The position numbers and the translations under genes were made by a program. This document shows, in pieces, positions 34,586 through 51,865 of a stretch of 64,000 nucleotides of DNA. The number at the start of each line of letters is the position of its first letter. Position 1 is the stretch's first letter. Origin of the DNA: Sweltsa coloradensis (taxonomy: Eukaryota > Arthropoda > Insecta > Plecoptera > Chloroperlidae); contig JAMZAV010001285.1 in assembly GCA_024449915.1 (NCBI GenBank), positions 186,001 through 250,000 of the forward strand, in the 5' to 3' direction. The notes beneath the pieces were generated by a model. It saw nothing but the letters and a program-made list of their open reading frames with translations. It was not told the DNA's origin and searched no databases.

Positions 34586-35335
34586 ACTAGGAAAACGCTT
34601 AAGTCCCGCCGCGTTGTTGGATGAGCGTAATTGGTGCATTGAGCTGCCATGTGTTACGCGGATTTTCTGTTGTTCTGAGAAAAAATTATTACTTAGTCGA
34701 AGAATTTTTTTAAATTAAATTAAATAAAATAAAAAATTAACTTAATTTTTTGAAAAAATCGTAATTTAAAAAAATAAAAAATCGTTAAATTGCAATTTTC
34801 ATAAGAAATAATTATTCGATTGCGCTCAAATTTAACACGAGTATATTTATTCATGAAATTAAGGTTCTGTGAAAAAATCATTACAATAGGATAAAGCATG
34901 TAGGTGTTATTAGTCAAAGAATTGTTTTAAAAAAGAAAAAACCCGTAAAATTTCGATTTTCATGAGAAATAATTTTTCGATAACGCTCAAATTTCACACG
35001 AATATCTTAATTCATAAAATTAAGGTTCTGTGAAAAAATCATTACAATCGGATAAAGCGTGTAGGTGTTATAAGTCGAAGTTTTAAAAAAATCGTAAAAA
35101 ATTGTAAAATTGCGTTTTTTATGAGAAAAATTTTCCGATTGCGCTCAAAAACGTGGCAGTTCTAAGTTCAGAGATTTCGAAGGCCTCCATAAAATTTCAT
35201 CTCAATCGGAGTATCGGTTTAGCCGGAATCGTGTTAACAAACACACAAAAATACAAAAAAAAAGAAGAAAAAAAAACAAACAAAAACATTCCGGATTTTT
35301 TTCTCCAGTGTAGTGAAATGGAATCTTCAGATTAT
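34586..35335 (+). repeat. R1 dispersed repeat, several internal modules, 3' end lost
   Basis: It starts ACTAGGAAAACGCTTAAGTC and has three modules of the GCGCTCAAATTT..CACGA / AATTAAGGTTCTGTGAAAAA / GATAAAGCATGTAGGTGTTA type. It then has a GCAGTTCTAAGTTCAGAGAT block and the CTCCAGTGTAGTGAAATGGA + ATCTTC end, but lacks the final CGCTCGCTACGCTCATCC. The next R1 copy starts almost immediately. Confidence 0.85.
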
Positions 35336-35343
35336 TATATATT

Positions 35344-36135
35344 ACTAGGAAAACGCTTAAGTCCCGCCGCGTTGTTGGATGAGCGTAATTGGTGCATTGA
35401 GCTGCCAAGATTGTGTTATGAGGATTTTCTGTTGTTCTGTGACAAAATTATTACAAAGTCGAATAATTTTTTTAAATTAAATTAAAAAAATACAAAATTA
35501 ACATTATTTTTTAATTTTTTTTATGAATCGTAATTTTTAAAAAAGAAAAAAATCGTAAAATTGCGATTTTCATAAGAAATAATTATTCGATTGCGCTCAA
35601 ATTTTACAAAAATATATTAATTCATAAAATTAAGGTTCTGTGAAAAATTCATTACAATAGGATAAAGCATGTAGGTGTTATAAGTCAAAGACTTGTTTAA
35701 AAAAAGAAAAAACCTGTAAAATTTCGATTTTCATGAGAAATAATTTGTCGATTGCGCTCAAATTTCACACGAATATCTTAATTCATAAAATTAAGGTTCT
35801 GTGAAAAAACCATTAAAATCGAATTAAGCATGTAGGTGTTATAAGTCGAAGAAATATTTTTAAAATCGAAAAAATTCGTAAAATGGCGATTTTCATGAGA
35901 AATAATTTTCCGATTGCGCTCAAAAACGTGGCAGTTCTAAGTTCAGAGATTTCGAAGGTCTCCATAAAATTTCATCGCAATTGGAGTATCGGTTTAGCCG
36001 GAATCGTGTTAACAAACACACAATAATACAAACAGAAAAAAAAAAGAAAAAAAAAAAAAAAAAAAAAACATCGCGGATTTTTTTCTCCAGTGTAGTGAAA
36101 TGGAATCTTCGCTTCGCTCGCTACGCTCATCCAAT
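35344..36135 (+). repeat. R1 dispersed repeat, longest complete copy
   Basis: A 792-bp copy with both ends: ACTAGGAAAACGCTTAAGTC and CGCTCGCTACGCTCATCCAAT. Modules starting GATTTTCAT(A/G)AGAAATAATT lie at about 35565, 35727 and 35888, giving a 161-162-bp internal period. After them come TTCGAAGGTCTCCATAAAAT, TCGGTTTAGCCGGAATCGTG and a poly(A) tract. Confidence 0.88.
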
Positions 36136-36262
36136 TATTGATTAAAGTAAAATATGGAGAATCTATTACTGTAGTATGGACAACTATGTAAAGTTTCATA
36201 CACGTCAGATTCTTCCTGGCCGAGCGAATAGCTTTGTGCAAACTGCCAAAATAAGTGTTGCA
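36136..36262 (+). repeat. R2 dispersed repeat
   Basis: TATGGACAACTATGTAAAGTTTCATACACG-type sequence followed by GATTCTTCCTGGCCGAGCGA matches the R2 copies at 43200 and 53391. It abuts the end of the longest R1 copy. Confidence 0.6.
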
Positions 36263-36267
36263 CTTAA

Positions 36268-36892
36268 GGCTATTCCACCGCGTTTTTCTATTTTCCAAAA
36301 TATGCTACTAAGTTAAAATATAGTGAATGGCTTTGAAACATGGCTATTTTAGAAAATCAAAAATATTTTTTCCAAAATTTTCTGATCCGGTACACGGCCA
36401 ATATAGCCACCTCAAAATAATTTCAAACTTCAATTTGCCAGGGCACACCATTCAACGTACGGTGTTGTGCTTTTGTGACATTAATTTTTAACTGTTTTTC
36501 TTTGGACTGACTGAGAGAAAACAGATTTATTTTAACAATTGTCTTTCCAGCGAATTTTTTCGTTTGGCGGTATTTTTTACCGATTTGTACCGCCAAACGA
36601 AAAAATTCGCAGGAAAGACAATTGTTAAAATAAATCTGTTTTCTCTCAGTCAGTCCAAAGAAAAACAGTTGAAAATTAATGTCACAAAAGCACAACACCC
36701 TACGTTGAATGGTGTGCCCTGGCGAATTGAAGTTTGAAATTATTTTGAGGTGGCTATATTGGCCGTGTACCGGGTCAGAAAAATTTGGAAAAAATATTTT
36801 TGATTTTCTAAAATAGCCATGTTTCAAAGCCATTCACTATATTTTGACTTAGTAGCATATTTTGGAAAATAGAAAAACGCGGTGGAATAGCC
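36268..36892. mobile_element. 625-bp palindromic MITE, PIF/Harbinger-like (TAA TSD)
   Basis: The left arm 36268-36572 and right arm 36588-36892 are near-perfect inverted copies around a 15-nt spacer. The ends are GGCTATTCCACCGCG and CGCGGTGGAATAGCC, flanked by TAA on both sides (36265-36267 and 36893-36895). A 3-bp TAA/TTA duplication is typical of PIF/Harbinger. Open frames across it are by-products of the palindrome. Confidence 0.92.
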
Positions 36893-36895
36893 TAA

Positions 36896-38216
36896 AGTAA
36901 ATAAATAACAAGATTTAAACAATATTTTTACCACTTACCAGTCAATATTTAGTACAATTCAGAAATTTAATAAATCCAACCCTCGCGGCATTTGAACCCG
37001 GGTCTCCCACGCTTCAGGTAGGAAGTTTTGACTGGTAACATACAAGAGATGCAGTATTTATTTTGTTTCTAACTCTTCTAGTACTGTTGTTAGGTACCTG
37101 TCAATAAAACCAGTAGAAGACGAACGACCTCGAAATATTGTTTAAATATTTTTGTCTCTATTTATCAAGAAATTTAGCACCCGCCATCACTTTCGATGGT
37201 AAGCCATTGGCCCATCTAGGGATGGGACGTTTAAACATGCATGTAGTTTTATGTAAACGTGATAGTAAAAAAAAAAATGTTTTTTTTAGAAAATTTTATT
37301 AAGTGCATTGTAAAGTCCAATAAATTAATTTCCAACCACATCAGTTACGTCTGCACCATCAGGGGGCTGAACGTGTCCAGTGTACTCTTATGGAACTATT
37401 AATAAATGTTATAATTAAATGTTACTATAGACATTTAGAACCATGCAGGAAGAAAGTCTTGGCTATTTACAGTTACTACTTACTTATAGCTTCTTCGAGG
37501 GGCTTTTTCTAGTTGCGTTGATTATTGAGCGTATTTGGTTTATTTCCTCCCATTTATATCCTTTTATTGCGGTTGCATTTTGTCATTGTTATGTTATCTA
37601 TGTTTATTCTATAACAGCAATAATACTTTTAATAGGAATTGCTCGTAGTTAATATGGTCTACTGAAGGGAAATGTGAGTGAATACAAATGACAAAGAATT
37701 TAAAAATAGATTTCAATAGAACAGGTAAATGTTATTTAATAAATATAATTTGTATTTAAGTTCAATTAACTTTTAAATATCCTTATAATTGATAAAGAAG
37801 TTCCACAGGAAACTTTTTATCTAATGGCAACAATGCACTGGCAATTAGTTCCAGGCCTAAACCTCAGGGTTTTACCGCCGCCCGCCCATGTTAAATTCAA
37901 GAAGTATACCGTATTACTTGCTCCAACGAAAGAATGCAGATGCTTGGTAGTGGTGGGGGTAGAATGAATGGGCGGTAAAAATAATGTTACCTTTGCTAGA
38001 TCACGGAGTTCGTCTATATGCAAGATCCACGCAGAGCTAGCGTGAATAGAATTGACAAAGTTGTTATGTTGGGAAAACAATTTCTAGCCACCTGCATTCT
38101 TTCGTTGGGACCACTATAACAGCTAAGCTATTTTCCCGTTGAAGTATTCGATAATAGTGTATTAACATGCAGTAATTAGCAAAACCAAGAGCAAAACTCT
38201 TCTAACAGGTAGGCCT
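36896..38216. other. non-coding stretch
   Basis: No gene. On the minus strand at about 36970-37015 a GGGTTCAAATGCCGC B-box-like sequence hints at a tRNA-derived SINE remnant. At 37495-37560 a CTTTTTCTAGTTGCGTTGAT + TATTGAGCGTA segment looks like a diverged R1 start. An inverted pair CCAACGAAAGAATGCAG lies at about 37923 and 38091. Confidence 0.4.
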
Positions 38217-38218
38217 AC

Positions 38219-38283
38219 CTTCACCCCCAGAGTAACATCTGCCCCGCGTTGAAGAGCCTCGGTACGCTGCTCATTGATGCCAG
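38219..38283 (-). other. possible orphan exon fragment (weak)
   Basis: A GC-rich 65-base island in AT-rich DNA reads without stops on the minus strand as INEQRTEALQRGADVTLGVK and is followed by a good splice donor (AAG then GTAGGC at 38218-38213). Upstream it runs into a hAT-like terminus (CAGTCTTG at 38281), so if it was an exon it is cut. I do not recognise the protein. Confidence 0.25.
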
Positions 38284-38390
38284 TCTTGACTCTTGCGTAA
38301 GTTACTTTTTAAAAGTTAAGTTACTTGCTCACAAAAGTAACTGTGTTAATGTTTTGTGTTACAACTGACTTTCGAAACCACCTTCCATAA
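38281..38390. mobile_element. hAT-like terminal fragment
   Basis: CAGTCTTGACTCTTGCGTAA followed by GTTACTTTTTAAAAGTTAAG resembles the left end of the hAT at 6112. No matching right end is found, so it is a truncated piece. Confidence 0.45.
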
Positions 38391-39960
38391 ACTAAGATGT
38401 AGAAACATTTAGTAGAATGTTCATTCTTTCGGAACTGTCAGATTATGAAAATAGTTCATTTGTAAAAAAAAATCTGTTTCGATGAGTTTGGGGCTAACTA
38501 TGGTTTACCAGAAAAATTTAATTTGGAAATTTTCCGACAAAAAAATCTACGATATATTGTCCATAAAAATACTAGGCCTAATTCAATTTATTCATTTCAT
38601 GCATTAGGTGGTAGCCCAATAGAATGACAAACTATGTCAGACTACTATCAAGAAGTGACATGTGACAACAGCTGACGCTTGAAAATTGAGTTTTTTTTCA
38701 GCACAACCAGTCAACCAACACAATTTGTATTATCTTGCCAAATAATAAAAAAGTATATTATTTTGCGGACAGGATATTGACAGGATAGTTACGAGATTTT
38801 TGTTTGCAATGTAGTGTAGTTAACCAATATGATCAATTATGCAATTTACTAGCACTTTGTCTACTTATGTCAAAGTAGTAAGGCAACAACAGTGAATTGT
38901 GTAATTTCAATTTTGTAGAGAATGTAACTCAAGTTAAATTCCTTAGGAAGACGAGTGATGCCAAAAGTAAAAATATTAATTTATCTATTATCTTAATTAA
39001 CTATAGCCATGCCCTGCTCTGCCCATAAAGCTCGAACACATACATATTTACAATTGTAATCACAATTGTGATGAAAACTGTCTTTAATGAAGGCGTAGCC
39101 AAGTCAGAACATCATTTTTGGTTTTTCACTTCAAATCCAAACTTCCTATAATACTATGGTACAGTTCCGTTGTTTTCTGGTCAGGTTAAAAACAGCACAT
39201 ATGAACAAACCTAGATAACATGTACAAATAATACTCGACATCAGCTAGCTAAAAGTATGTTACAATACTATTTATCCCCGCAAAAACAGTGAATATAAAT
39301 TATAAATTTTGCTCTTTAATATTCAAATAACAATCTAGCCTACCTAATAGGTTTAGATGGATAGGGGAAATAAAGCTACCAGGATTCAGAAGGGGTAAGA
39401 TTTTGGGAATAAAGGTCGATTAATAGCCAACAACAACAATATCTTGTCAGCCATAACTTTTATTTTGAGATTCATGACAAGTTAAACGAAGCTTTGACAA
39501 CTTAGAAAGTGTAAAAGTTACGACCAATGTATCAATTCGTACAAAGAACTCAAAATTACGAGGAACAGAAACTTTGGGCCTATTAAGTAGTAGTTGCTTC
39601 TATGTGGGCTGCAGTTAGCCCACAGGAATGTCAATTTTATCAACAACATACAATGCCAAGACTACGCATGCAACTCCTTTAAACTGCCAACAACGGCTCC
39701 CATTCTGCCAATCCAACGGCAATCCATCAACGTCTTTCGATCGTATCTGGGCCACGGTCGGTTTAGAGCATAATGAAGAACGTGACAGCATGCGAGGGGG
39801 TGGATCATGAATTACAAGCTAGTCTTGCATTTGTCGAGCACCGGGTTAGGCCAATCGACAGAAAGCTATAAAAAGCTTCAGTCTTACAAATCAAATTACA
39901 ATAATATGATCATATAAAAATAGAAAACAGAAGAAAAACTAACGTGAAAGGAAATTTTTC
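38391..39960. other. non-coding DNA downstream of beta-tubulin
   Basis: AT-rich with no supported coding region or repeat end. Some of it adjoining 39970 may belong to the tubulin 3' untranslated region. Confidence 0.4.
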
Positions 39961-39974
39961 GGTTAATTTAGCGT

Positions 39975-39980
39975 TTTATT
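39975..39980 (-). promoter_or_regulatory. candidate poly(A) signal of beta-tubulin
   Basis: AATAAA on the minus strand, about 21 bases after the stop codon. It is the first such hexamer, though the implied 3' untranslated region would be very short and a further downstream site is possible. Confidence 0.4.
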
Positions 39981-40001
39981 TTTTTGGCATATGGTTGACG
40001 A

Positions 40002-46977
<6,976 letters not shown>

Positions 46978-47097
46978 ATTGTGTTTTGTTTAATTGTACA
47001 ACGGACTAATAATATTTAGCTGCGAAATCTCTCAAAAAAGATTCTCAGTCGTGTCCCAACAAAGGATTGCAGCCGAATGACCGAGGCGCCGAGGTAG

Positions 47098-47233
47098 CAG
47101 ATATAGGCAATTCCGAGGATTGCCGACCGCACTGCCGCATACAAGGCAACGACGACGTTCCCTGCCTTCTGATTGGCTCACAGCGCTTTTGGACGTAACA
47201 CTTTCACCAGTAGGTGCGATCGTTCTGACGTCA
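47098..47233 (-). promoter_or_regulatory. candidate beta-tubulin promoter (CRE, CCAAT, TATA-like)
   Basis: Reading toward the gene there is a palindromic CRE TGACGTCA (47226-47233), a CCAAT box within GAGCCAATC (47170-47178), and a TATATC sequence (47100-47105) about 65 bases further on. The transcription start would then be near 47070, giving a 5' untranslated region of roughly 95 bases. The arrangement is typical, but spacing is the only support. Confidence 0.5.
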
Positions 47234-47239
47234 TAGCAA

Positions 47240-48509
47240 TACCTGTTGGGAGGGAGGGAGCTTGCTAGATTTTAACATTGATAATAATCGTTTTTTTAAC
47301 GACTACGACTTCAACCATTGTATTGATATTTTCCCACAAGGACGAACTAGGTTTATTCATAGTCTGAATGAACGAAAAGGTGAAAAGAAATCCACCAAAA
47401 AACATGTAGCACATCGTACTTGAGTTAATGACCACTGGCACTGCGTCTGACAAACGTAATTTATGTCAAATATCGATCCCGATTCCCGAGTTTAACGTTG
47501 ATCGTGTCGTCGTGTTTGATGACGAATGTAATTGTAAGGTGGCCAGACGTACCGGTTTGACCGGTACAGTACCGTTTTCAGAACACTTGTACCGATGTTC
47601 CGAGAGACCATCTAAAATTACGTATTTGTACCGGTACCGGCTGGCATTTTGAGAGGCAAAAAGTGTCCCGGTATTCCGTGTCCCGTGTATGGAAGGATAA
47701 TGTTGAACTTAAAAAATCTACTCTGATAACTAAGTTAACATTGAACAAGTTCTACCACTTACACAAAACAAAATTCATTTCTCAGTCAAATTTGCACTGA
47801 TTTTGTTGAAGAAAAAAAATGTAAAGTGACTATACCTGTGAAAAGTTAAAACATGCTATACAATATTAAATACCTTTTCAACTTCCTTTATTTTTATTAA
47901 TTATAATTATTCCTTGTTGCCCTCATCAAGACATTATTACATATCCCTTGTATTATACTCTGCTGAGCGCATGTATTTTATTTTGTACTGTCATTTCTGA
48001 AACTCTACCAAATTACGACTACGAAACTGTACACGTTAAACCCATATATCATTAATATTTTCATGTCAGAAAGCTGTTTTCTGGGTATTTGACGCAAATA
48101 TCTTGACAAAATGTTCGTCTTCTTCGGCAATCGGCAGCTGGGGCTCTGCTCAGACCCCATACTGGTCTATGGGGTACAGATTAGGCTACATTTTCCCGGT
48201 TTGAGACTTTCAAATATGGTCATCTTAGACGAATGGCTAATCGAGATGATGACGAGCAAGAGTGGGTGTTGGGGTGGGGGGACTCGATACCGGCAAGCAG
48301 GTATAGTAGTGTGTGGGACGGGAAAGCCGTTAGTTCCAGGGGGCAACGCCTTCTTTACTTTGTCGCATCTGTTACGACTGACGGACTTGGACATATGTCT
48401 TCACATAGGACTGCGGTACATAAAGGAAAAACTATTTTGAGAAAATTGTCCACATTCAGCCATAACTTTTCATATTTTGATTTATTGTTTGTTGTATAAC
48501 TTCTCTATT
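47240..48509. other. non-coding stretch upstream of beta-tubulin
   Basis: At 47540-47640 ACCGGTTTGACCGGTACAGT and TTGTACCGGTACCGGC form a cluster of GTACCG repeats, reminiscent of a transposon end, but no pair of ends was found. A frame open on both strands around 48110-48500 has no recognisable product. No gene called. Confidence 0.4.
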
Positions 48510-48510
48510 A

Positions 48511-49209
48511 TTCGAGACGATGAGTGGTGATACTGATAGATGAGGGTGAAGGACAATTTCAAATAACCTGTCCATGCCTTATGCGGGATTCGAAGTTCGA
48601 ACCCACGTCCTCCAGTGTCTCTGCCCAAATCATGAGCCACCGCGGACTGCATGAAGATCATGATGAATCAGTCAGCCGAATCGGGCGCTGGTCCGAAGCG
48701 AATGGCTCTACGAGGACGTGGGTTCGAATCCCGCATAGGGCATGGGCCACGTAGTGTACTCTATATCTGTGGCATGTGTGGGTGTTGAATCGAATGGCTC
48801 TACGAGGACGTGGTTCGAATCACGCATAAGGCATGGTTGGTGGGTTGTCTGAAGCGATATGGCTCTACGAGGACGTGGGTTCGAATCCCGCATAAGGCAT
48901 GGGTGTGGGTTGTCTGAAGCGAATGGCTCTACGAGGACGTGGGTTCGAATCCCGCATAAGGCATGGGTATGGGTTGTCTGAAGCGAATGGCTCTACGAGG
49001 ACGTGGGTTCGAATCACACATAAGGCATGGGTGTGGGTTGTCTGAAGCGAATGGCTCTACGAGGACGTGGGTTCGAATCCCGCATAAGGCATGGTTGTGG
49101 GTTGTCTGAAGCGAATGGCTCTACGAGGACGTGGGTTCGAATCCCACATAAAGGCATGCTATTTTGTAATAGTCCTTCATCGTCATCCATCACCACTCAT
49201 CGTCTCGAA
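48511..49209. mobile_element. inverted SINE-2 pair with amplified head
   Basis: The outer ends are inverted: TTCGAGACGATGAGTGGTGA at the left and TCACCACTCATCGTCTCGAA at the right. Each is followed inward by the SINE-2 tail (GTGAAGGACAA / GTCCTTCATCGTCATC). Left half: one SINE-2 in minus orientation, with B box GTTCGAACCCACG and head to about 48655. Right half: plus orientation, with its B-box part repeated in tandem (see 48701-49165). Confidence 0.75.
48701..49165 (+). repeat. 64-bp tandem array of tRNA 3'-half-like units
   Basis: Seven units contain AATGGCTCTACGAGGACGTG + GGTTCGAATCCCGCATAAGG. Unit starts at about 48701, 48793, 48858, 48922, 48986, 49050 and 49114; the last five intervals are 65, 64, 64, 64 and 64. 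Each unit keeps the pol III B box GGTTCGAATC. Between units is GCATGGGTGTGGGTTGTCTG. Confidence 0.92.
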
Positions 49210-49877
49210 TAGCCTTATGCATTACTGAGAGACAAGCAGCAAAAATCATAATCGATGATGTTTAATCTATTTTACAATGAGGATACCCCTACTCCGTATA
49301 ATAAGTTAATAACAAAGCCTGCCAACATCCAATAATGATAATGTGTGCGTTCTACTTCATGTGTGGGGTGGGTTGGGGTGCGTTGCAGACTGTCGTGCGA
49401 GCCAGAACCTCCCCTAGTACAGACCCCCCCCCCGTGTCTAGATGTCTAGACTGCATCTAGACAGACGATGAATGAATCTACACTAGAGCTCGCTCGTTCA
49501 CAGCAAAACACTCAGCAGTAATTGCTGAAATACACATTAGGACCATCAACTTCCTGTTCGCTCGGGTGACTGACTACAGATGTTTGACAGATTGGGATGT
49601 TGTCACTGACGCGGAAATATCTAGGTGCCCGTTAGTGGCGCGCCGCCAAGCCGCGGTGCGCTACACACTCAAGCCACTTATACCCAAGCAGAGTTGGGGT
49701 GATTTCGAGGTGGTACCCAGCCGTCATGGAACGTGATGTGAACTTGAAAACTATCACAATCGAGGGGATTTAGGTACCTGACAACACATGCCAAATTTTT
49801 TGGGGTACGATTATTCCTTCTTGGTGAAAAAATGGCTTGAAACATGCTCAAAATCACTTTAAGGATGTTAGCTACTG
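49210..49877. other. non-coding stretch
   Basis: It contains a short C run near 49421-49431 and a TAGATGTCTAGA palindrome at 49439. No gene or mobile element ends are found before the hAT target site at 49878. Confidence 0.4.
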
Positions 49878-49935
49878 CTACTGCCCAGGGCCGTTTTAAC
49901 TAATAATGAGAACATAGGCACAAATTTTTAGGTCG

Positions 49936-49954
49936 CCCCCCCCCCCCCCCCCCC
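49936..49954. repeat. poly(C) run
   Basis: Nineteen C in a row, inside the left end of the hAT element. Confidence 0.9.
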
Positions 49955-50899
49955 AAACGCAACTATGGAATCCAAAATATCGTTATGTTTATTGTGTGCA
50001 TACAATGCAATGTTTTCTAATTTCACAAATAATGTTTTTTAGGCAATTGCTAGGGCCTAGTCCTACATTTAAATATTATGCAATTTATAATAGGTACTAC
50101 GTATGTAATGTAATTCCATAGTTTCCGTTTAATAAATTTTATATTACTCACCCACATGGACTCGAAGTCGTCGAATCGTTTGTACTGCACGCGCTTACGC
50201 GCTTTACGTCTCTCGAAACCGCCACGAGTTCTATAGACCCTAGGTAATTGTAATTTCAGCCGATTCTATTTTTTCGTTATCACTATGAAACGCTAGCCCT
50301 CGTGATGCTAAGAACTTAAAGGAGTATTTAACCGCTAAACTCAAAAAATATATTTCATTCAGGCTAACTAGTAATGAATTTAGCAATCAACAGAAAAATT
50401 ATTGGGGCCACCATGACCTCTCAAAAAATTGTCAAACATGACATTTTTCGAGCTAGGTCCCATCGGCAAAAATCTCCCATAAGAAATAACATGGGGACGA
50501 TCTTTATGCCCCGTGACCTTGGAGAATTTTGATCCAAAAAAAATATTGGCTATTATTGACGTACTCTACAGCCTTTCCTGTAAATTCTGTGTATTTTGTT
50601 TTGTAATTTGGGCAAGTAGTTCGGTCAAAATATGCAGATTACCAAGATGGGGTGTGATTTTGGAAAGCATATTTTTGCGTGTTTGAGGGTATATTTGGGC
50701 ACAGTTTCAAGACACGATGTTATAAAGGGGCATTTTAGATTGGTACTATGGTCTAGTATCTATGTGGACCAAAAAAGAAGCAGGTTAAAGCCGATTTAAG
50801 ATATTTCCCAAAAAAACAATTTTCGCAAATTTCTGGATCAAAAAAATAATTTTTTAAACGGTCATTTTAGTGTAGTATTGTGCTATAGAATAGATCACG

Positions 50900-51400
50900 T
50901 GGTAAAATATAATTTTTGGGTTTTTTATTCCCTTTAACTACGGCAACAATGCGACTCAATATTTTATTTCAGTTGACAACTGCACTTCAATTCTTTGCAT
51001 TGTTTTGGTTCTAGCTATAAATGATAGAACATTTAATTGTTCTGTGTTCTTTGGACGTTTCATGTTCTCGAAACCTATTGCCAGCATTTTTCCAATCATT
51101 ATATCCGTGTGAGAATTGTGACTTTCCACCAAAAAGTTAACAATGGGTGCAAAACACTGTACCTTGGGAGGGCGAGTATGTCACCCAGTGGCGGTACACA
51201 ACTTCGCCATTGACATTCTCCCAATGTAACAAGTTTTTATTAAAAGATCTATTTTTGTCCGAGTAAAGACGAAGTGAACCCGTTAAATCTTCATCATTGT
51301 TTTGATTAATGCTGTGTTTAGCAATGTAATCTATGAGTAAATCACTGATTACCCACGTAGCTGGATCTTTGTTAAAACAAAAAATTGTCATGCCGTTCAC
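50900..51400 (-). pseudogene. hAT transposase N-terminus with TTF-type zinc finger, broken
   Basis: The frame begins about 51400 and ends at a stop at 51137. Its C-terminal part, WVTYSPSQGTVFCTHC, is the TTF-type zinc finger entry of hAT transposases (Cys-x2-Cys). Reading through the stop, which sits where a Lys is usual, gives LFGGKSQFSHGYNDWKNAGN and REHETSKEHR, the rest of the TTF finger with its His ligands. Homology then fades. The finger would bind the element's ends. Confidence 0.75.
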
Positions 51401-51865
51401 TTATAGATTTTTCAGCGACGTTGTGACAGTTTGAGTTTAAAGTAGACGGCTTCGTTAAATCACTTCTTGTGGGACTGGAGTTCTGTCCAAATCAATGAAA
51501 TCATGTACGGCGATCGCCACAGTCTCACTACCGGTAGATGAGTTCGGTCTACAATACCTGTGACAATGACATTGCCCTGTGCCTAAGCAATGCTAACGAA
51601 GTAACTTTTTCAGCATACTTTCTAACCCAATTTTTGTAGCAGTCGTGGGGGGCAGAACAAACTGCAAATGAGTGCAAAGTCAGTTTTATGCAATGTTTTG
51701 AATAAATCAATCTTGCAATCTCCCAGTCATTAATTCATATATAATATGTTTTGATTTGTGCCTACATCACGCTAAAAGACTGGGGGGCGCAGGCGCCCCC
51801 CAGTCTCTTGGCGCCCTAGGCACGTGCCTAGTGTGCCTATTGGGTAATACGGCCCTGCTACTGCC

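Larger units (their letters stand above)
49886..51857 (-). mobile_element. hAT transposon, decayed, perfect 8-bp TSD
   Basis: The ends CAGGGCCGTTTTAAC and GTAATACGGCCCTG are inverted, and CTACTGCC is duplicated exactly at 49878-49885 and 51858-51865. CAGGGCCG termini are usual for hAT elements. The 1972-bp body keeps the start of a transposase on the minus strand (51400 downward) but lacks the catalytic and dimerisation parts, so it is internally deleted. A poly(C) run (49936-49954) and GC-rich GCGCAGGCGCCCCCC near the other end are subterminal. Confidence 0.93.

Noticed and set aside
36423..36833. 136-codon frame on the minus strand
   Set aside because: It spans the two arms of the palindromic MITE at 36268-36892; both halves are mirror sequence, not a gene.
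48701..49165. CRISPR-like regular repeats
   Set aside because: The 64-bp units are head-to-tail with no unique spacers, and this is animal DNA with a clear tRNA/SINE origin for the unit.
48167..49212. Several short frames around the 64-bp array (with repeated peptides such as LMRDSNPRPRRAI)
   Set aside because: The repeated peptides come from translating the tRNA-like tandem units; there is no sign of a real protein.
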